NCBI GenBank assembly: GCA_009379955.1
Contig: WHST01000021.1
Span: 1 to 64,000 of the forward strand
DNA length: 64,000 bases
DNA from: Streptosporangiales bacterium
Lineage (GTDB): Bacteria > Actinomycetota > Actinomycetes > Streptosporangiales > WHST01
Direction: 5' to 3'
Positions 16,499 through 27,186 of the stretch are shown here, one piece after another. Positions within the stretch are counted from its first letter, which is position 1; each line of letters begins with the position of its first letter. The position numbers and the translations under genes are program-made. The notes under the pieces are model-generated. The model was not told the DNA's origin, did no database searches, and saw only the letters and a list, made by a program, of their open reading frames with translations.

Positions 16499-17606
16499 CG
16501 GCAGGCCGGTCAGGATCGGCGTCGTCGGGCTCGGGCTGATCGCCCAGGCGGTGCACCTGCAGAACCTGCACACCCTGCGGGAGCAGCTGCCCGTCACGTA
16601 CGTCTGCGACCTCTCGGCCACCCTCGCTGCGCAGGTCGCGGCGGAGTGGGGCGTGCCGTGCCACACCGCCGACATCGACGACGTCCTGGCGTCGCCGGAC
16701 GTCGACGCCGTCCTCCTCCTCACGCCCGGCACGCACGCGGAGCTCGCGTACCGCGCCCTGCGCGCCGGCAAGCACGTGCTCGCCGAGAAACCCCTCGCGC
16801 ACACGGTGCGAGAGTGCCGCGAGCTCGCGGCGCTGGCGGGCGAGGCGGGTCTGGTGCTGCAGGTCGGCTACATGAAGATGTACGACCCCGCGGTTACACG
16901 CGCACGCGCCGAGCTGCCCGGCGTCGGCGTGCCGCGGTTGGTCCGGGTGACCGTGCTCCACCCGGCCGACGAGCCGCAGGCCGCGCACCAGCGGCAGGTG
17001 CGCCACCGCGACGGCGACCCCGGCGCTGCCGCCGCGGCTGTCGCGTACGAGAGGGCGCGTCTCGACGAGGCGCTCGGCGCGATCGGCGACCCGTATCGCG
17101 CGCTCTACGACGAGGTGCTGAACGGGTCGGTGTGCCACCAGCTGTCGCTGCTGCGCTCCGTCTTCGGTGAGGCGCCGCTGCGCTGGTCGTACGCGCAGCT
17201 CGGCACGTCCACCGCGGGCGCCCGGCTGGAGGAGCCGCCGCAGCTGCAGGCGGTGGGCACGCTCGGCGAGTCCCAGCTCGTGCTGTCGTGGAACTGGCTG
17301 CCCGACTATCCCGAGTACGAGGAGGAGCTCGCGGTGTTCGGCTCCGCGGGCCGGCTGCGACTCGCGCTGCCCGGGCCTTACCTGCGCGACCACCGGGCCG
17401 AGCTCGTGGTCGAACGGCTGGACGGCGACGACCGTGCTGCGACGAGGTTCCGCGCCGACCACGGCACCGGGTTCACCAGGGAGCTGCAGGCGTTCCACCT
17501 GGCCGTGGCGTCGGGTGGGCCGGTGCTGTCGACCGCGGCCGGTGCGGCGTACGACACCGACGCGCTGCAGCGCCTCGTCCACGTCCTCGCCGGCGACGGC
17601 TCATGA
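16491..17606 (+). CDS. Gfo/Idh/MocA family oxidoreductase
   Basis: A 371-aa NAD(P)-dependent sugar dehydrogenase. The Rossmann nucleotide site is IGVVGLGLIAQAVH (residues 9-22), and the catalytic Lys motif is AEKPLAHT (about 98-105). The C-terminal domain is an alpha/beta barrel-like substrate domain. Such enzymes oxidise or reduce sugars, inositols and related compounds. It overlaps both neighbours (8 bp with the isomerase, 4 bp with the TIM-barrel gene), so it is a core step of the imported sugar's pathway. Confidence 0.9.
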   Translation: MADGRPVRIGVVGLGLIAQAVHLQNLHTLREQLPVTYVCDLSATLAAQVAAEWGVPCHTADIDDVLASPDVDAVLLLTPGTHAELAYRALRAGKHVLAEKPLAHTVRECRELAALAGEAGLVLQVGYMKMYDPAVTRARAELPGVGVPRLVRVTVLHPADEPQAAHQRQVRHRDGDPGAAAAAVAYERARLDEALGAIGDPYRALYDEVLNGSVCHQLSLLRSVFGEAPLRWSYAQLGTSTAGARLEEPPQLQAVGTLGESQLVLSWNWLPDYPEYEEELAVFGSAGRLRLALPGPYLRDHRAELVVERLDGDDRAATRFRADHGTGFTRELQAFHLAVASGGPVLSTAAGAAYDTDALQRLVHVLAGDGS

Positions 17607-18523
17607 GCGTGCGCCCCTCGATCGGCACCGCGCCCGTCAGCTTCGGGATCTTCGGCGCGCTCACACCGGACGACCTCGGCCGCGCGCCGGCGCGGGTGCT
17701 CGAGGCGATGGCCGAGGCCGGGTACACCGGCAGCGAGCTCGGGCCACCAGGCTTCTTCGGCACGCCGGAGCGGACGAGGCGCGCGTACGCGGCCGCGGGC
17801 CTGCAGGTGCTCGCCGCCTACGTGCCGCTGCACCTCGCCGCGTCCGACGAGGTCGTGCGGCACGATCTCGACGCGATGCGCCGCACGCTGGAGGAGCTGG
17901 CGACCGCGGGCGGCCCGGGCGCGCTGGCGGTGCTCGCCGACGAGGGCGACGCGGGGCTGGTCCGCGACCCGTTCCGCGCCGGCGACCGGTCGCGGGGGCT
18001 GGGCACCGGCGCCTGGCGGCGCGCGGTGGACCGCCTGGAGGCGGCCCGGGGGCTCGCGCACGCGCACGGCGTCGAGGTGTCGTTCCACCCGCACTACGCG
18101 ACCTACGTGCAGGAGAGCTGGGAGATCGACCGCCTGCTGGCGACCACCGACCTCCCGCTGTGTCTCGACAGCGGTCACTTCCACGCCGGCGGCGCCGATC
18201 CCGCGGCGTACGCGGCACGGCACGCCGGCCGGATCAACCACGTGCACGTCAAGGATGTCCACGACGCGGTGCTGCGCAGGGCCGAGGCCGACCGTGACCC
18301 GGACCTCGAGGGCTGGTGGGCCGGTCTCGCCTGCCCGCTCGGCACCGGCGACGTCGGCCTCGGCTCGTTCCTCTCCGCGCTGTGGGACGCCGGGTACGCC
18401 GGCTGGCTGGTCGTGGAGCAGGACCGGGCCCCCGTCACGCCGGACACCTGGGACTCCGTCAACCGCGACCAGCGGCACAACCGCGCCTGGCTGGAGGGTG
18501 CCTGGCCGCCTCCCCGCACCTGA
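17603..18523 (+). CDS. sugar phosphate isomerase/epimerase-like TIM barrel (IolE/xylose isomerase-like)
   Basis: A 306-aa AP-endonuclease-2/xylose-isomerase-like TIM barrel. Metal-site segments are visible: SFHPHYATYV (about 153-162), LCLDSGHFHAGG and INHVHVKDVHD. The start and these motifs resemble 2-keto-myo-inositol dehydratase (IolE), which works with Gfo/Idh inositol dehydrogenases; a sugar epimerase is an equal alternative. The ATG at 17603 overlaps the dehydrogenase stop (ATGA). It is the last gene of the importer operon. Confidence 0.85.
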   Translation: MSVRPSIGTAPVSFGIFGALTPDDLGRAPARVLEAMAEAGYTGSELGPPGFFGTPERTRRAYAAAGLQVLAAYVPLHLAASDEVVRHDLDAMRRTLEELATAGGPGALAVLADEGDAGLVRDPFRAGDRSRGLGTGAWRRAVDRLEAARGLAHAHGVEVSFHPHYATYVQESWEIDRLLATTDLPLCLDSGHFHAGGADPAAYAARHAGRINHVHVKDVHDAVLRRAEADRDPDLEGWWAGLACPLGTGDVGLGSFLSALWDAGYAGWLVVEQDRAPVTPDTWDSVNRDQRHNRAWLEGAWPPPRT

Positions 18524-18557
18524 CACCGCCCGCGCGCAGGTGATGGTGCCGGTCGCG

Positions 18558-18563
18558 TAGACT
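18558..18563 (+). promoter_or_regulatory. candidate -10 element of the rpsB promoter
   Basis: TAGACT matches the TANNNT consensus of major actinobacterial promoters. It lies 195 bp before rpsB and about nine bases before a 7-bp hairpin, which would then sit at the 5' end of the mRNA. No convincing -35 is seen. Confidence 0.45.
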
Positions 18564-18571
18564 TGCCGCAG

Positions 18572-18589
18572 CGACCTCTCTGGAGGTCG
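18572..18589 (+). other. 5' leader hairpin upstream of rpsB
   Basis: CGACCTC and GAGGTCG form a perfect 7-bp stem with a 4-nt loop, at the predicted transcript start. It could protect the mRNA end or take part in S2 autoregulation. Confidence 0.5.
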
Positions 18590-18723
18590 ACTTCGCACGC
18601 CCGGTGACCGCCGCACATCTCGGCGGGCTCGCCTCTCGGTCCTGTGACAGCCGTCCAGGTCTTGGCGGGTCCGGGCGTCAGGCGCGGCACGCCACCTTGG
18701 CGGGTCGCGGACGAACCGAGGCG

Positions 18724-18737
18724 GCGCCTTCGGGCGC
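18724..18737 (+). other. UUCG-tetraloop hairpin just before the rpsB ribosome site
   Basis: GCGCC-TTCG-GGCGC is a 5-bp stem closed by a stable UUCG tetraloop. It ends three bases before GAAGGAGAGG, the rpsB ribosome binding region, so it may shape start-site access. It is a candidate element for S2 feedback control. Confidence 0.55.
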
Positions 18738-18757
18738 GGAAGGAGAGGTGCGCGGCT

Positions 18758-19951
<1,194 letters not shown>

Positions 19952-19953
19952 AC

Positions 19954-20000
19954 CCGCGCACGTCACCACCAGCCAAGCCCACCCAGACCGCCGTGCGCGG
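19954..20000 (+). other. hairpin between rpsB and tsf
   Basis: CCGCGCACG and CGTGCGCGG form a perfect 9-bp stem around a 29-nt loop, beginning 2 bp after the rpsB stop. It may act as a partial terminator or RNA-stability element that sets the S2:EF-Ts ratio. Confidence 0.55.
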
Positions 20001-20036
20001 ACCGGGCAGATCACCGTGTAAGGACGAGAACCCGAG

Positions 20037-20900
<864 letters not shown>

Positions 20901-20992
20901 TGCCCTGCCACGTCCGAGGGTCGGCGCCCCGGGACGGTTCGCCATGAGGCACACTGCCGTGAGACCGCCTGACGAGCTGGAGGGACGCTCCC

Positions 20993-21796
20993 GTGGAGAA
21001 CCCGGCCGACCGAGAGGCACCCGCGGACACGTCCGCGAGTGACGACCAGGCGATCCCCGTCGAGCGCGAGAAGTACCACACCGCATGGCGGCGGGTCCTG
21101 CTCAAGGTTTCCGGCGAGGCGTTCGCGGGTCCGGAGCCCCTGGGCATCCACCCGCCGACCGTCGAGACCATCGCCGACGCGGTGGCCGAGGTGGTCCGCG
21201 AGGGCGTCGAGACCGCGATCGTCGTCGGCGGCGGCAACATGTTCCGCGGCTCGATGCTCGCGGCCAGGGGCATGGACCGTGGCCGGGGCGACTACATGGG
21301 CATGCTCGGCACGGTGATCAACTGCCTCGCCCTGCAGGACCGGTTGGAGAAGCTCGGGATCGACACCCGGGTGCAGACCGCCATCACCATGGGCCAGGTC
21401 GCGGAGCCGTACATCCCGAGGCGGGCGACGCGGCACCTCGAGAAGGGCCGGGTCGTCATCTTCGGCGCCGGCCTTGGTGCGCCGTACTTCTCGACCGACA
21501 CGTGTGCGGCGCAGCGCGCGCTCGAGGTCGGTGCCCAGGCCGTCCTCAAGGGCACGCAGGTCGACGGCGTCTACGACGCCGACCCGCGCACGCACCCCGA
21601 CGCGGTGCGGTTCGACCGCCTCGACTACTCCGAGGTGCTGAGTCGCAGCCTGAAGGTCATGGACGCGACGGCCATCAGCCTCTGCATGGACAACGACCTA
21701 CCGATCGTCGTCTTCGACCTGATGGGCCCGGGCAACATCGTGCGAGCCGTTCGTGGTGAGAAGATCGGGACGCTCGTCGCACCGGTGGCCAGGTGA
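20993..21796 (+). CDS. pyrH: UMP kinase
   Basis: A 267-aa amino-acid-kinase-fold UMP kinase, converting UMP to UDP. The core starts after about 33 residues: [35 protein letters not shown] and [23 protein letters not shown]. The N-terminal 33 residues are an acidic extension not needed for the fold; a start nearer the core is not obvious, and GTG 20993 has GGAGGG upstream. It sits between tsf and frr as in other actinobacteria. Confidence 0.95.
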   Translation: MENPADREAPADTSASDDQAIPVEREKYHTAWRRVLLKVSGEAFAGPEPLGIHPPTVETIADAVAEVVREGVETAIVVGGGNMFRGSMLAARGMDRGRGDYMGMLGTVINCLALQDRLEKLGIDTRVQTAITMGQVAEPYIPRRATRHLEKGRVVIFGAGLGAPYFSTDTCAAQRALEVGAQAVLKGTQVDGVYDADPRTHPDAVRFDRLDYSEVLSRSLKVMDATAISLCMDNDLPIVVFDLMGPGNIVRAVRGEKIGTLVAPVAR

Positions 21797-21826
21797 GGCG
21801 AGAGACGAGCTAGGAGCTGAGCAGCC

Positions 21827-22384
21827 GTGATCGACGAGACACTCTTCGAGGCCGAGGAGAAGATGGAGAAGGCCGTCGAGGTCGCCAAGGACGACTTCGC
21901 CGCGATTCGCACCGGGCGTGCGCACCCGGCGATGTTCAGCAAGATCTACGTCGACTACTACGGTGCGCCGACGCCGCTGAACCAGCTCGCGTCCTTCCAC
22001 ATCCCGGAGGCGCGCATGGTCATCATCACGCCCTACGACAAGTCGTCGCTCGACGCCGTCGAGCGGGCGATCAGGAACAGCGACCTCGGCGTCAACCCCA
22101 CGAACGACGGCACGATCGTCCGCATCGTGTTGCCCGACCTCACCAAGGAGCGGCGCAAGGAGTACATCAAAGTCGCCCGCACCAAGGCCGAGGACGCCAA
22201 GGTGGCGATCAGGAACGTCAGGCGCCATGCCAAGGACGCCCTCGACAAGCTGGTGAAGGACGGCGAGACGGGCGAGGACGACGTCCATCGGGCAGAGAAG
22301 GAGCTCGAGGACGTCACCCACAAGCACGTCGCGCAGATCGACGAGGTGCTCAAGCACAAGGAAGACGAGCTCTCCGAGGTATGA
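21827..22384 (+). CDS. frr: ribosome recycling factor
   Basis: A 185-aa RRF, which splits post-termination ribosomes with EF-G. It shows the family landmarks: [17 protein letters not shown] near residue 24, then [19 protein letters not shown] in the middle and [19 protein letters not shown]. The ending KEDELSEV is typical. The start is GTG 21827 with TAGGAG 11 bases upstream. It lies 30 bp after pyrH and 22 bp before cdsA. Confidence 0.97.
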   Translation: MIDETLFEAEEKMEKAVEVAKDDFAAIRTGRAHPAMFSKIYVDYYGAPTPLNQLASFHIPEARMVIITPYDKSSLDAVERAIRNSDLGVNPTNDGTIVRIVLPDLTKERRKEYIKVARTKAEDAKVAIRNVRRHAKDALDKLVKDGETGEDDVHRAEKELEDVTHKHVAQIDEVLKHKEDELSEV

Positions 22385-22406
22385 GGGGCGCGGAGAGTAC
22401 TCGGCG

Positions 22407-23309
22407 TTGAGTCGCGATCACCGGGACACCGAGCTGGACGGCTCGTCGCGGGCCGCCGAAGGCCCTGACGGGGTCTCCGCCGACCAGCCATCGAAGACGA
22501 AGAGGTCGGGGCGCAATCTCGCCGCCGCGTCCGTCGTGGGCGTGCTCTTCGGCGCCGTGGTCCTGGTCCTGCTCTACTTCCTCAAGCCGGTCTTCCTGGT
22601 CGTGATCCTCGGGTTCGGCTGCGTCGGAGTCTGGGAGTTCGCCGGCGTCCTGCGCAACCGGGGCATCGCCGTCCCGTTGCCGCCGCTGATCGCGGTGGTC
22701 CTCGCCGACGTCCTCGCGGCGTACTTCTTCGGGCTCGCGGGTCTCGCCGTTGCCGTCGCCGTCGGCGTGCTCGCCCTGCTGACCTGGCGCATGGCGGCCG
22801 GTGTCGAGGGATACGTGCGCGACGCCACCGCGTCGGTGACCGTCGCCGCGTACGTGCCCGTCCTCATCGCCTTCGCGTCCCTGCTCCTGGCGCCCGACGA
22901 CGGCGCGCACCGGATCGTCATCTTCATCGCCGTGGTGTTCGCGAGCGATATTGGCGGCCTGACGTTCGGCGTCCTGCTGGGCCGCCACCAGCTCGCCCCC
23001 GTCATCAGCCCGAAGAAGTCGTGGGAGGGCCTGATCGGCTCGGTCCTCTTCGCCGCCGGCATCGGCTCCTGGCTGGTCTGGTGGCTGCTCGACGGGGCGT
23101 GGTGGATCGGCATCGTGGTCGGCGTCCTGGCCGCTCTGGTCGGCACCTGCGGTGACCTGGTCGAGTCGGTGATCAAGCGCGACCTCGGCGTCAAGGACAT
23201 GTCGTCGCTGCTCCCTGGCCACGGCGGCGTGATGGACCGCCTCGACTCCCTCACCGCCGCCGCCCCCGCGGTCTGGGCCACCCTGGCCCTCCTCGCCCCA
23301 CCGGGCTGA
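22407..23309 (+). CDS. cdsA: phosphatidate cytidylyltransferase
   Basis: A 300-aa multi-pass membrane enzyme that makes CDP-diacylglycerol. After a hydrophilic leader of about 36 residues there are roughly eight membrane segments. The C-terminal signature reads GDLVESVIKRDLGVKD with PGHGGVMDRLDS, matching the CDP-DAG synthase pattern. The start appears to be TTG 22407 with GGAGAG ten bases upstream; no ATG lies in frame nearby. It is convergent with the SUFU-domain gene across 41 bp. Confidence 0.94.
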   Translation: MSRDHRDTELDGSSRAAEGPDGVSADQPSKTKRSGRNLAAASVVGVLFGAVVLVLLYFLKPVFLVVILGFGCVGVWEFAGVLRNRGIAVPLPPLIAVVLADVLAAYFFGLAGLAVAVAVGVLALLTWRMAAGVEGYVRDATASVTVAAYVPVLIAFASLLLAPDDGAHRIVIFIAVVFASDIGGLTFGVLLGRHQLAPVISPKKSWEGLIGSVLFAAGIGSWLVWWLLDGAWWIGIVVGVLAALVGTCGDLVESVIKRDLGVKDMSSLLPGHGGVMDRLDSLTAAAPAVWATLALLAPPG

Positions 23310-23350
23310 CCGCGCACGCCAGGACCCGCCCAGTGACGATGGACGAGGTG

Positions 23351-24718
23351 TCAGTCGTCGGCGCGGTTGGAGTCCTGGGCCTCCATGGGGGCGTCGGCGT
23401 CGGGGGCGGGCTCGTCGTCGGCGGCCTTCGGGGTCGCCTGCTTGGCGGTGTCCTCGACCTCGTCGTCGTTGCCTGCAACCGCGTCGACAATCGCGTCTGC
23501 GTCTGCGTCGGTGTCGTCGTCCGCGTCGGGGCCCGACGCAGCGTCTTCGTCGTCCGCGTCGGGGCCCGCCGCCGCTTCCTCGTCGTCCGCCAGGTCGTCG
23601 TCCGCCTCGCCGAGCGCGGGGTCGGCCGGCGGGGTCGCCGGCTTGCCTGCGTCGCCCGCCACCCAGGTGCGGCCGGCCGCGCGGAGCTGGGCGAGGAGCG
23701 CGTCGACGCCCTCCGCCCTGGCGGTGGTGATCTCCTCCTCCGTCACCGGCACCAGCCACAGGAACCTGACGGGGTCGCCGAAGATGTTGTGCCCGCCGAG
23801 GTCGGGCGCCGCGGGTCCCGGCAGGAGCGTCGGCTCGTCGAGGAGCAGGACGCCCGCGAACGGCTCACCGACGGGGAAGCCGGTGCCCGGCCACCGGACG
23901 GTGTGGCGCGAGCCGATCCAGGTGGCAGCGCGCCAGGGGTGGCGGGCGAGCCAGCGGAGCAGGACGAGGTCGACGTCGCCGCGGCCGAGGCCGGCGACGG
24001 CGAGCTCGATGCGCGAGTAGGGTCCCGGCTCGTCGACGTACTGCTCGACGGCGGGCATCCGCTGGGCGCTCATGCCGACGGTGACGGCGACGTGCTCGTT
24101 CTCGGTGCCGTGGCGACCGGCGACGACGGGTGGGTTGCCCTGGCCGAGCGGCCACACCTGCTGCGCCTGGCCGAGCCTCGTCGCGACGTGCTGCGCGACG
24201 TCCTGCTGGTACTCCTGCCACGCCTCCTGCCGTGCGCGCCAGGCCCAGTAGCCGCGGGCGCGCTCGGCGCGGGGACCGAATTGCTCGATCGCGCTCTGCA
24301 GCGGCGCCGCCGAGGGGCTCGGCGCGACGGCCTCCCTGGCGTAGCCGGGCAGCGTCTCCGGCCCGGCCCACCCGGGAAGCACGGCGAGCATGCCGTCGGC
24401 GTCGAAGAGTGCGACGCCGTCACCCTCCTCGAACCACACGGCCTCGACCCTGTCGAAGTGCGGACGTCCGCTCGGGTTGCGGGTGGTCTCGGGCGGGACC
24501 GAGAGCTGGACGTCGGGCGTGGGGCCGCGGTGCGCGGCCAGCCACAGCGCGGTCACCTGCCCGCCCGAGCCGTCGAACAGCTGGGCCCAGGTCTCCGTGC
24601 CGTTGGTGGCGACGAGGACGCGGCGGCTGCCGTACGGGCTCGTCTCGTCGAGCAGCGTGCGCGGCGCACCGTCGGCCGGGGCGTCGTCGCGTGCTCGTCG
24701 CTTTCCGAAGATCGCCAT
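23351..24718 (-). CDS. suppressor-of-fused (SUFU) domain protein with Asp-rich tail
   Basis: A 455-aa protein. The region around residue 310-350 reads [20 protein letters not shown] and [10 protein letters not shown], which resembles bacterial SUFU-domain proteins, often linked to immunity-type or unknown roles. The N terminus starts [13 protein letters not shown] conserved-looking middle domain contains [15 protein letters not shown]. The last 85 residues are strongly acidic, with repeats such as [19 protein letters not shown]. There is no signal peptide. ATG 24718 is chosen because the upstream frame extension runs into rlmN's promoter and is not protein-like. It is divergent from rlmN. Confidence 0.7.
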   Translation of the reverse strand: MAIFGKRRARDDAPADGAPRTLLDETSPYGSRRVLVATNGTETWAQLFDGSGGQVTALWLAAHRGPTPDVQLSVPPETTRNPSGRPHFDRVEAVWFEEGDGVALFDADGMLAVLPGWAGPETLPGYAREAVAPSPSAAPLQSAIEQFGPRAERARGYWAWRARQEAWQEYQQDVAQHVATRLGQAQQVWPLGQGNPPVVAGRHGTENEHVAVTVGMSAQRMPAVEQYVDEPGPYSRIELAVAGLGRGDVDLVLLRWLARHPWRAATWIGSRHTVRWPGTGFPVGEPFAGVLLLDEPTLLPGPAAPDLGGHNIFGDPVRFLWLVPVTEEEITTARAEGVDALLAQLRAAGRTWVAGDAGKPATPPADPALGEADDDLADDEEAAAGPDADDEDAASGPDADDDTDADADAIVDAVAGNDDEVEDTAKQATPKAADDEPAPDADAPMEAQDSNRADD

Positions 24719-24830
24719 AGGACGAAGGGTAGTGTCCCGTGTGGTGAAAGACCCGGACGGACCGGCCGTCGGGGGGCGTTTTCCGACCGCGTTGGCGCCG
24801 GACGAGACGCATCGGAGAGAATTGGCCGTG

Positions 24831-25967
24831 ATGTCCGTTCCCGCAGAGCCGGCTGCCTCCGGCGGCTTCGCAGAGATCACGTTCCGTCCGCCCGGGCGCC
24901 CCAAGCCCCCGCGGCACCTCGCCGACCTCGACGTCGCCGGCCGCCGCGCGGCCGTCGCCGAGATGGGGGAGCCGGCGTACCGCGCAGACCAGCTCTCGCG
25001 TCACTACTTCTCCCGCCTCACCGAGGAGAGGGACGCGATGCCCGACCTGCCGGCGGCGTCGCGCGACCGGCTCGTCGACGGCCTGTTGCCACCCCTGCTC
25101 ACCGAGACACGCACCGTCGACTGTGACAACGGCACGACCCAGAAATCGGTGTGGCGGGCCTTCGACGGCACGATGATCGAGTCGGTGCTCATGGTCTACC
25201 CCGACCGGGCGACCGTCTGCGTGTCGTCGCAGGCCGGGTGTGGGATGAAGTGCCCGTTCTGCGCGACCGGCCAGATGGGCCTGACCCGTAACCTGTCGAC
25301 CGCCGAGATCGTGGAGCAGGTGGTCGGGGCGGAGCGGCGGATGCGCCGAGGTGACGTGCCCGGTGCCCTCGGCAGGGTCAGCAACATCGTGTTCATGGGC
25401 ATGGGCGAGCCGCTCGCGAACTACCGGCGCGTGGTGGCGGCGGTTCGCCGGATCACCGATCCGGCGCCGGACGGCCTGGGCATCTCCCAGCGTTCGGTGA
25501 CGGTGTCGACGGTCGGCCTCGCCCCGGCGATCAGGCAGCTCGCCGACGAGAGGATGCAGGTGCGTCTCGCGGTGTCGCTGCACACTCCGGACGACGAGCT
25601 GCGTGACACGTTGGTGCCGGTCAACGAGCGGTGGTCGGTCGCCGAGGTTCTCGAGGCGGCCCGCTACTACGCGGACACCAGCGGTCGGCGGGTATCCATC
25701 GAGTACGCCATGATCCGGGATGTCAACGACCAGCCGTGGCGGGCCGAGCTCCTGGCGAGGCTGCTGCGTGAGCATCTCGGCCACCTGGTGCACGTGAACG
25801 TGATTCCGTTGAATCCGACGCCGGGCAGCAGATGGGACGCGAGCCCGAAGCCGGTCGAGCGCGAGTTCGTGCGCCTCGTCAACGCCGGGGGAGTGACCTG
25901 CACCGTGCGCGAGACCCGTGGCCAGGAGGTCGCCGCGGCCTGTGGTCAGCTGGCGGCCGAGAGCTGA
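24831..25967 (+). CDS. rlmN: 23S rRNA (adenine-2503-C2)/tRNA-37 methyltransferase RlmN
   Basis: A 378-aa radical-SAM methyltransferase that methylates A2503 of 23S rRNA and A37 of some tRNAs. The 4Fe-4S motif is CGMKCPFC (CxxxCxxC), near residue 138. Other family elements are [49 protein letters not shown] and [13 protein letters not shown]-terminal Cys in [12 protein letters not shown] provides the methyl-carrying residue. ATG 24831 (or GTG 24828) follows GGAGAGA. It ends the conserved housekeeping block; the dxr gene usual in relatives does not follow. Confidence 0.95.
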   Translation: MSVPAEPAASGGFAEITFRPPGRPKPPRHLADLDVAGRRAAVAEMGEPAYRADQLSRHYFSRLTEERDAMPDLPAASRDRLVDGLLPPLLTETRTVDCDNGTTQKSVWRAFDGTMIESVLMVYPDRATVCVSSQAGCGMKCPFCATGQMGLTRNLSTAEIVEQVVGAERRMRRGDVPGALGRVSNIVFMGMGEPLANYRRVVAAVRRITDPAPDGLGISQRSVTVSTVGLAPAIRQLADERMQVRLAVSLHTPDDELRDTLVPVNERWSVAEVLEAARYYADTSGRRVSIEYAMIRDVNDQPWRAELLARLLREHLGHLVHVNVIPLNPTPGSRWDASPKPVEREFVRLVNAGGVTCTVRETRGQEVAAACGQLAAES

Positions 25968-25998
25968 CGGAGGCGTCGCACCGGCTGCCGAGGCCCGC

Positions 25999-26013
25999 CC
26001 CGTCTCCGACGGG
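25999..26013. terminator. hairpin between convergent rlmN and acyl-CoA dehydrogenase genes
   Basis: CCCGTC-TCC-GACGGG forms a 6-bp stem with a 3-nt loop in the 48-bp gap between the two stops. It may serve both directions. No T tract. Confidence 0.45.
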
Positions 26014-26015
26014 CG

Positions 26016-27179
26016 TCATCCCACGGTGGCCTTGCCGGTGAGCAGGGACTTGGCGATGACCGTGCGCAGCACGTCGTTGGTGCCTTCGCCGATGGCCATC
26101 AGCGGTGCGTCACGGTACAGCCGCTCGACCTCGAACTCCTGGGAGTACCCGTACCCTCCGTGGACACGCATCGAGTCGAGGGCGCAGTCGAGGGCCGTCT
26201 CCGAGGCGAAGACCTTGGCCATGCCGGTCTCGGTGTCCATGCGGTTGCCGGCATCCATCTGCGACGCCGCCCAGTAGGTCAGCAGGCGAGCGGCCTGCAG
26301 CCGGGTGGCCATCTCGGCGATACGCAGTTGCACGGCCTGGAAGTCTCCGATCGGGTGACCGAACGCCATCCGGCTGCGTGCGTACTGGAGCGCTTCGTCG
26401 TAGGCACGTTGGGACACCCCGATGGCGCGGGAGGCGACGTTGATCCGTCCGGTCTCCAGTGACGACAACGCCTGTTGCATGCCCTTGCCCTCGACACCAC
26501 CGAGCAGCTGATCGGCGTGGACACGGACGTCGGTGAGCACGACCTCGCAGGACTCCGGGCCCTTGTAGCCGATCTTGGGGATGTCCCTGGTGACCTCGTA
26601 GCCGGGTGTGTCCGCGTCGACGAGCAGGATGCTCATGCCCCGATGTGCCGGTTCCGCCGCGGGATCGGTCTTCACGAGCACCGGTAGCGGATCGGCGTAG
26701 CGGGCGTTGGTGATCCACGTCTTGGTGCCGTTGACGACGTAGTGGTCGCCGTCGCGGCGTGCCGTCGTCGCGATGCCCTGCAGGTCGGTGCCCGCGCCAG
26801 GCTCGGTGAGCGCGATGCCGGTACGGCGCGCGCCGGTGGCCAACTCGGGAAGGTACGTCCGCTGCTGCTCCTCCGTGCCGTGCCTGGCGATCATCCAGCA
26901 CGACACCGAGTGGCTGCCGAGTATCCCGGCGATCCCCATCCAACCTCGGGAGATCTCCTCGAACGTCAGCGCGAAGGACACGCTGTCGGCGCCCATCCCG
27001 CCGTAGGACTCGGGGACGAGCAGGCCGAACAGCCCGAGCTCGCGCATCTTGTCGACGATCTCCGACGGATAGCGGCCCGCACGCTCCCAGTCCCTGGCGA
27101 CCGGGATGATCTCCTTGTCGACGAAGGAACGCAGCGAGTCGCGGTAGAGGCGTTGCTCCGTACTGAGCTCGAAGTCCAT
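26016..27179 (-). CDS. acyl-CoA dehydrogenase
   Basis: A 387-aa FAD-dependent acyl-CoA dehydrogenase that introduces an alpha-beta double bond. It shows GIALTEPGAGTDLQGI (FAD/substrate region, about 126-141), VNGTKTWITNARYADPLPV, then RSRMAFGHPIGDFQAVQ and the final HGGYGYSQEF. The carboxyl-terminal EGTNDVLRTVIAKSLL contains the catalytic-base Glu position used in short- and medium-chain enzymes. ATG 27179 is the first Met of the family start MDFELSTEQ; the frame upstream is in the CoA-transferase gene. It is the last gene of a leftward MaoC-CoA transferase-dehydrogenase operon. Confidence 0.93.
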   Translation of the reverse strand: MDFELSTEQRLYRDSLRSFVDKEIIPVARDWERAGRYPSEIVDKMRELGLFGLLVPESYGGMGADSVSFALTFEEISRGWMGIAGILGSHSVSCWMIARHGTEEQQRTYLPELATGARRTGIALTEPGAGTDLQGIATTARRDGDHYVVNGTKTWITNARYADPLPVLVKTDPAAEPAHRGMSILLVDADTPGYEVTRDIPKIGYKGPESCEVVLTDVRVHADQLLGGVEGKGMQQALSSLETGRINVASRAIGVSQRAYDEALQYARSRMAFGHPIGDFQAVQLRIAEMATRLQAARLLTYWAASQMDAGNRMDTETGMAKVFASETALDCALDSMRVHGGYGYSQEFEVERLYRDAPLMAIGEGTNDVLRTVIAKSLLTGKATVG

Positions 27180-27186
27180 GGGTCTC

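Noticed and set aside
14717-16804. 695-aa minus-strand open frame across the permease and NagB-like genes
   Set aside because: Low-complexity Arg/His/Asp translation, no start context, and it lies opposite three well-supported genes.
24851-24865. 15-bp match GGCTGCCTCCGGCGG to the 30-bp repeat, inside rlmN
   Set aside because: The match stops at the GC-rich core and the flanks differ. It encodes a variable N-terminal part of RlmN; chance similarity is likely.
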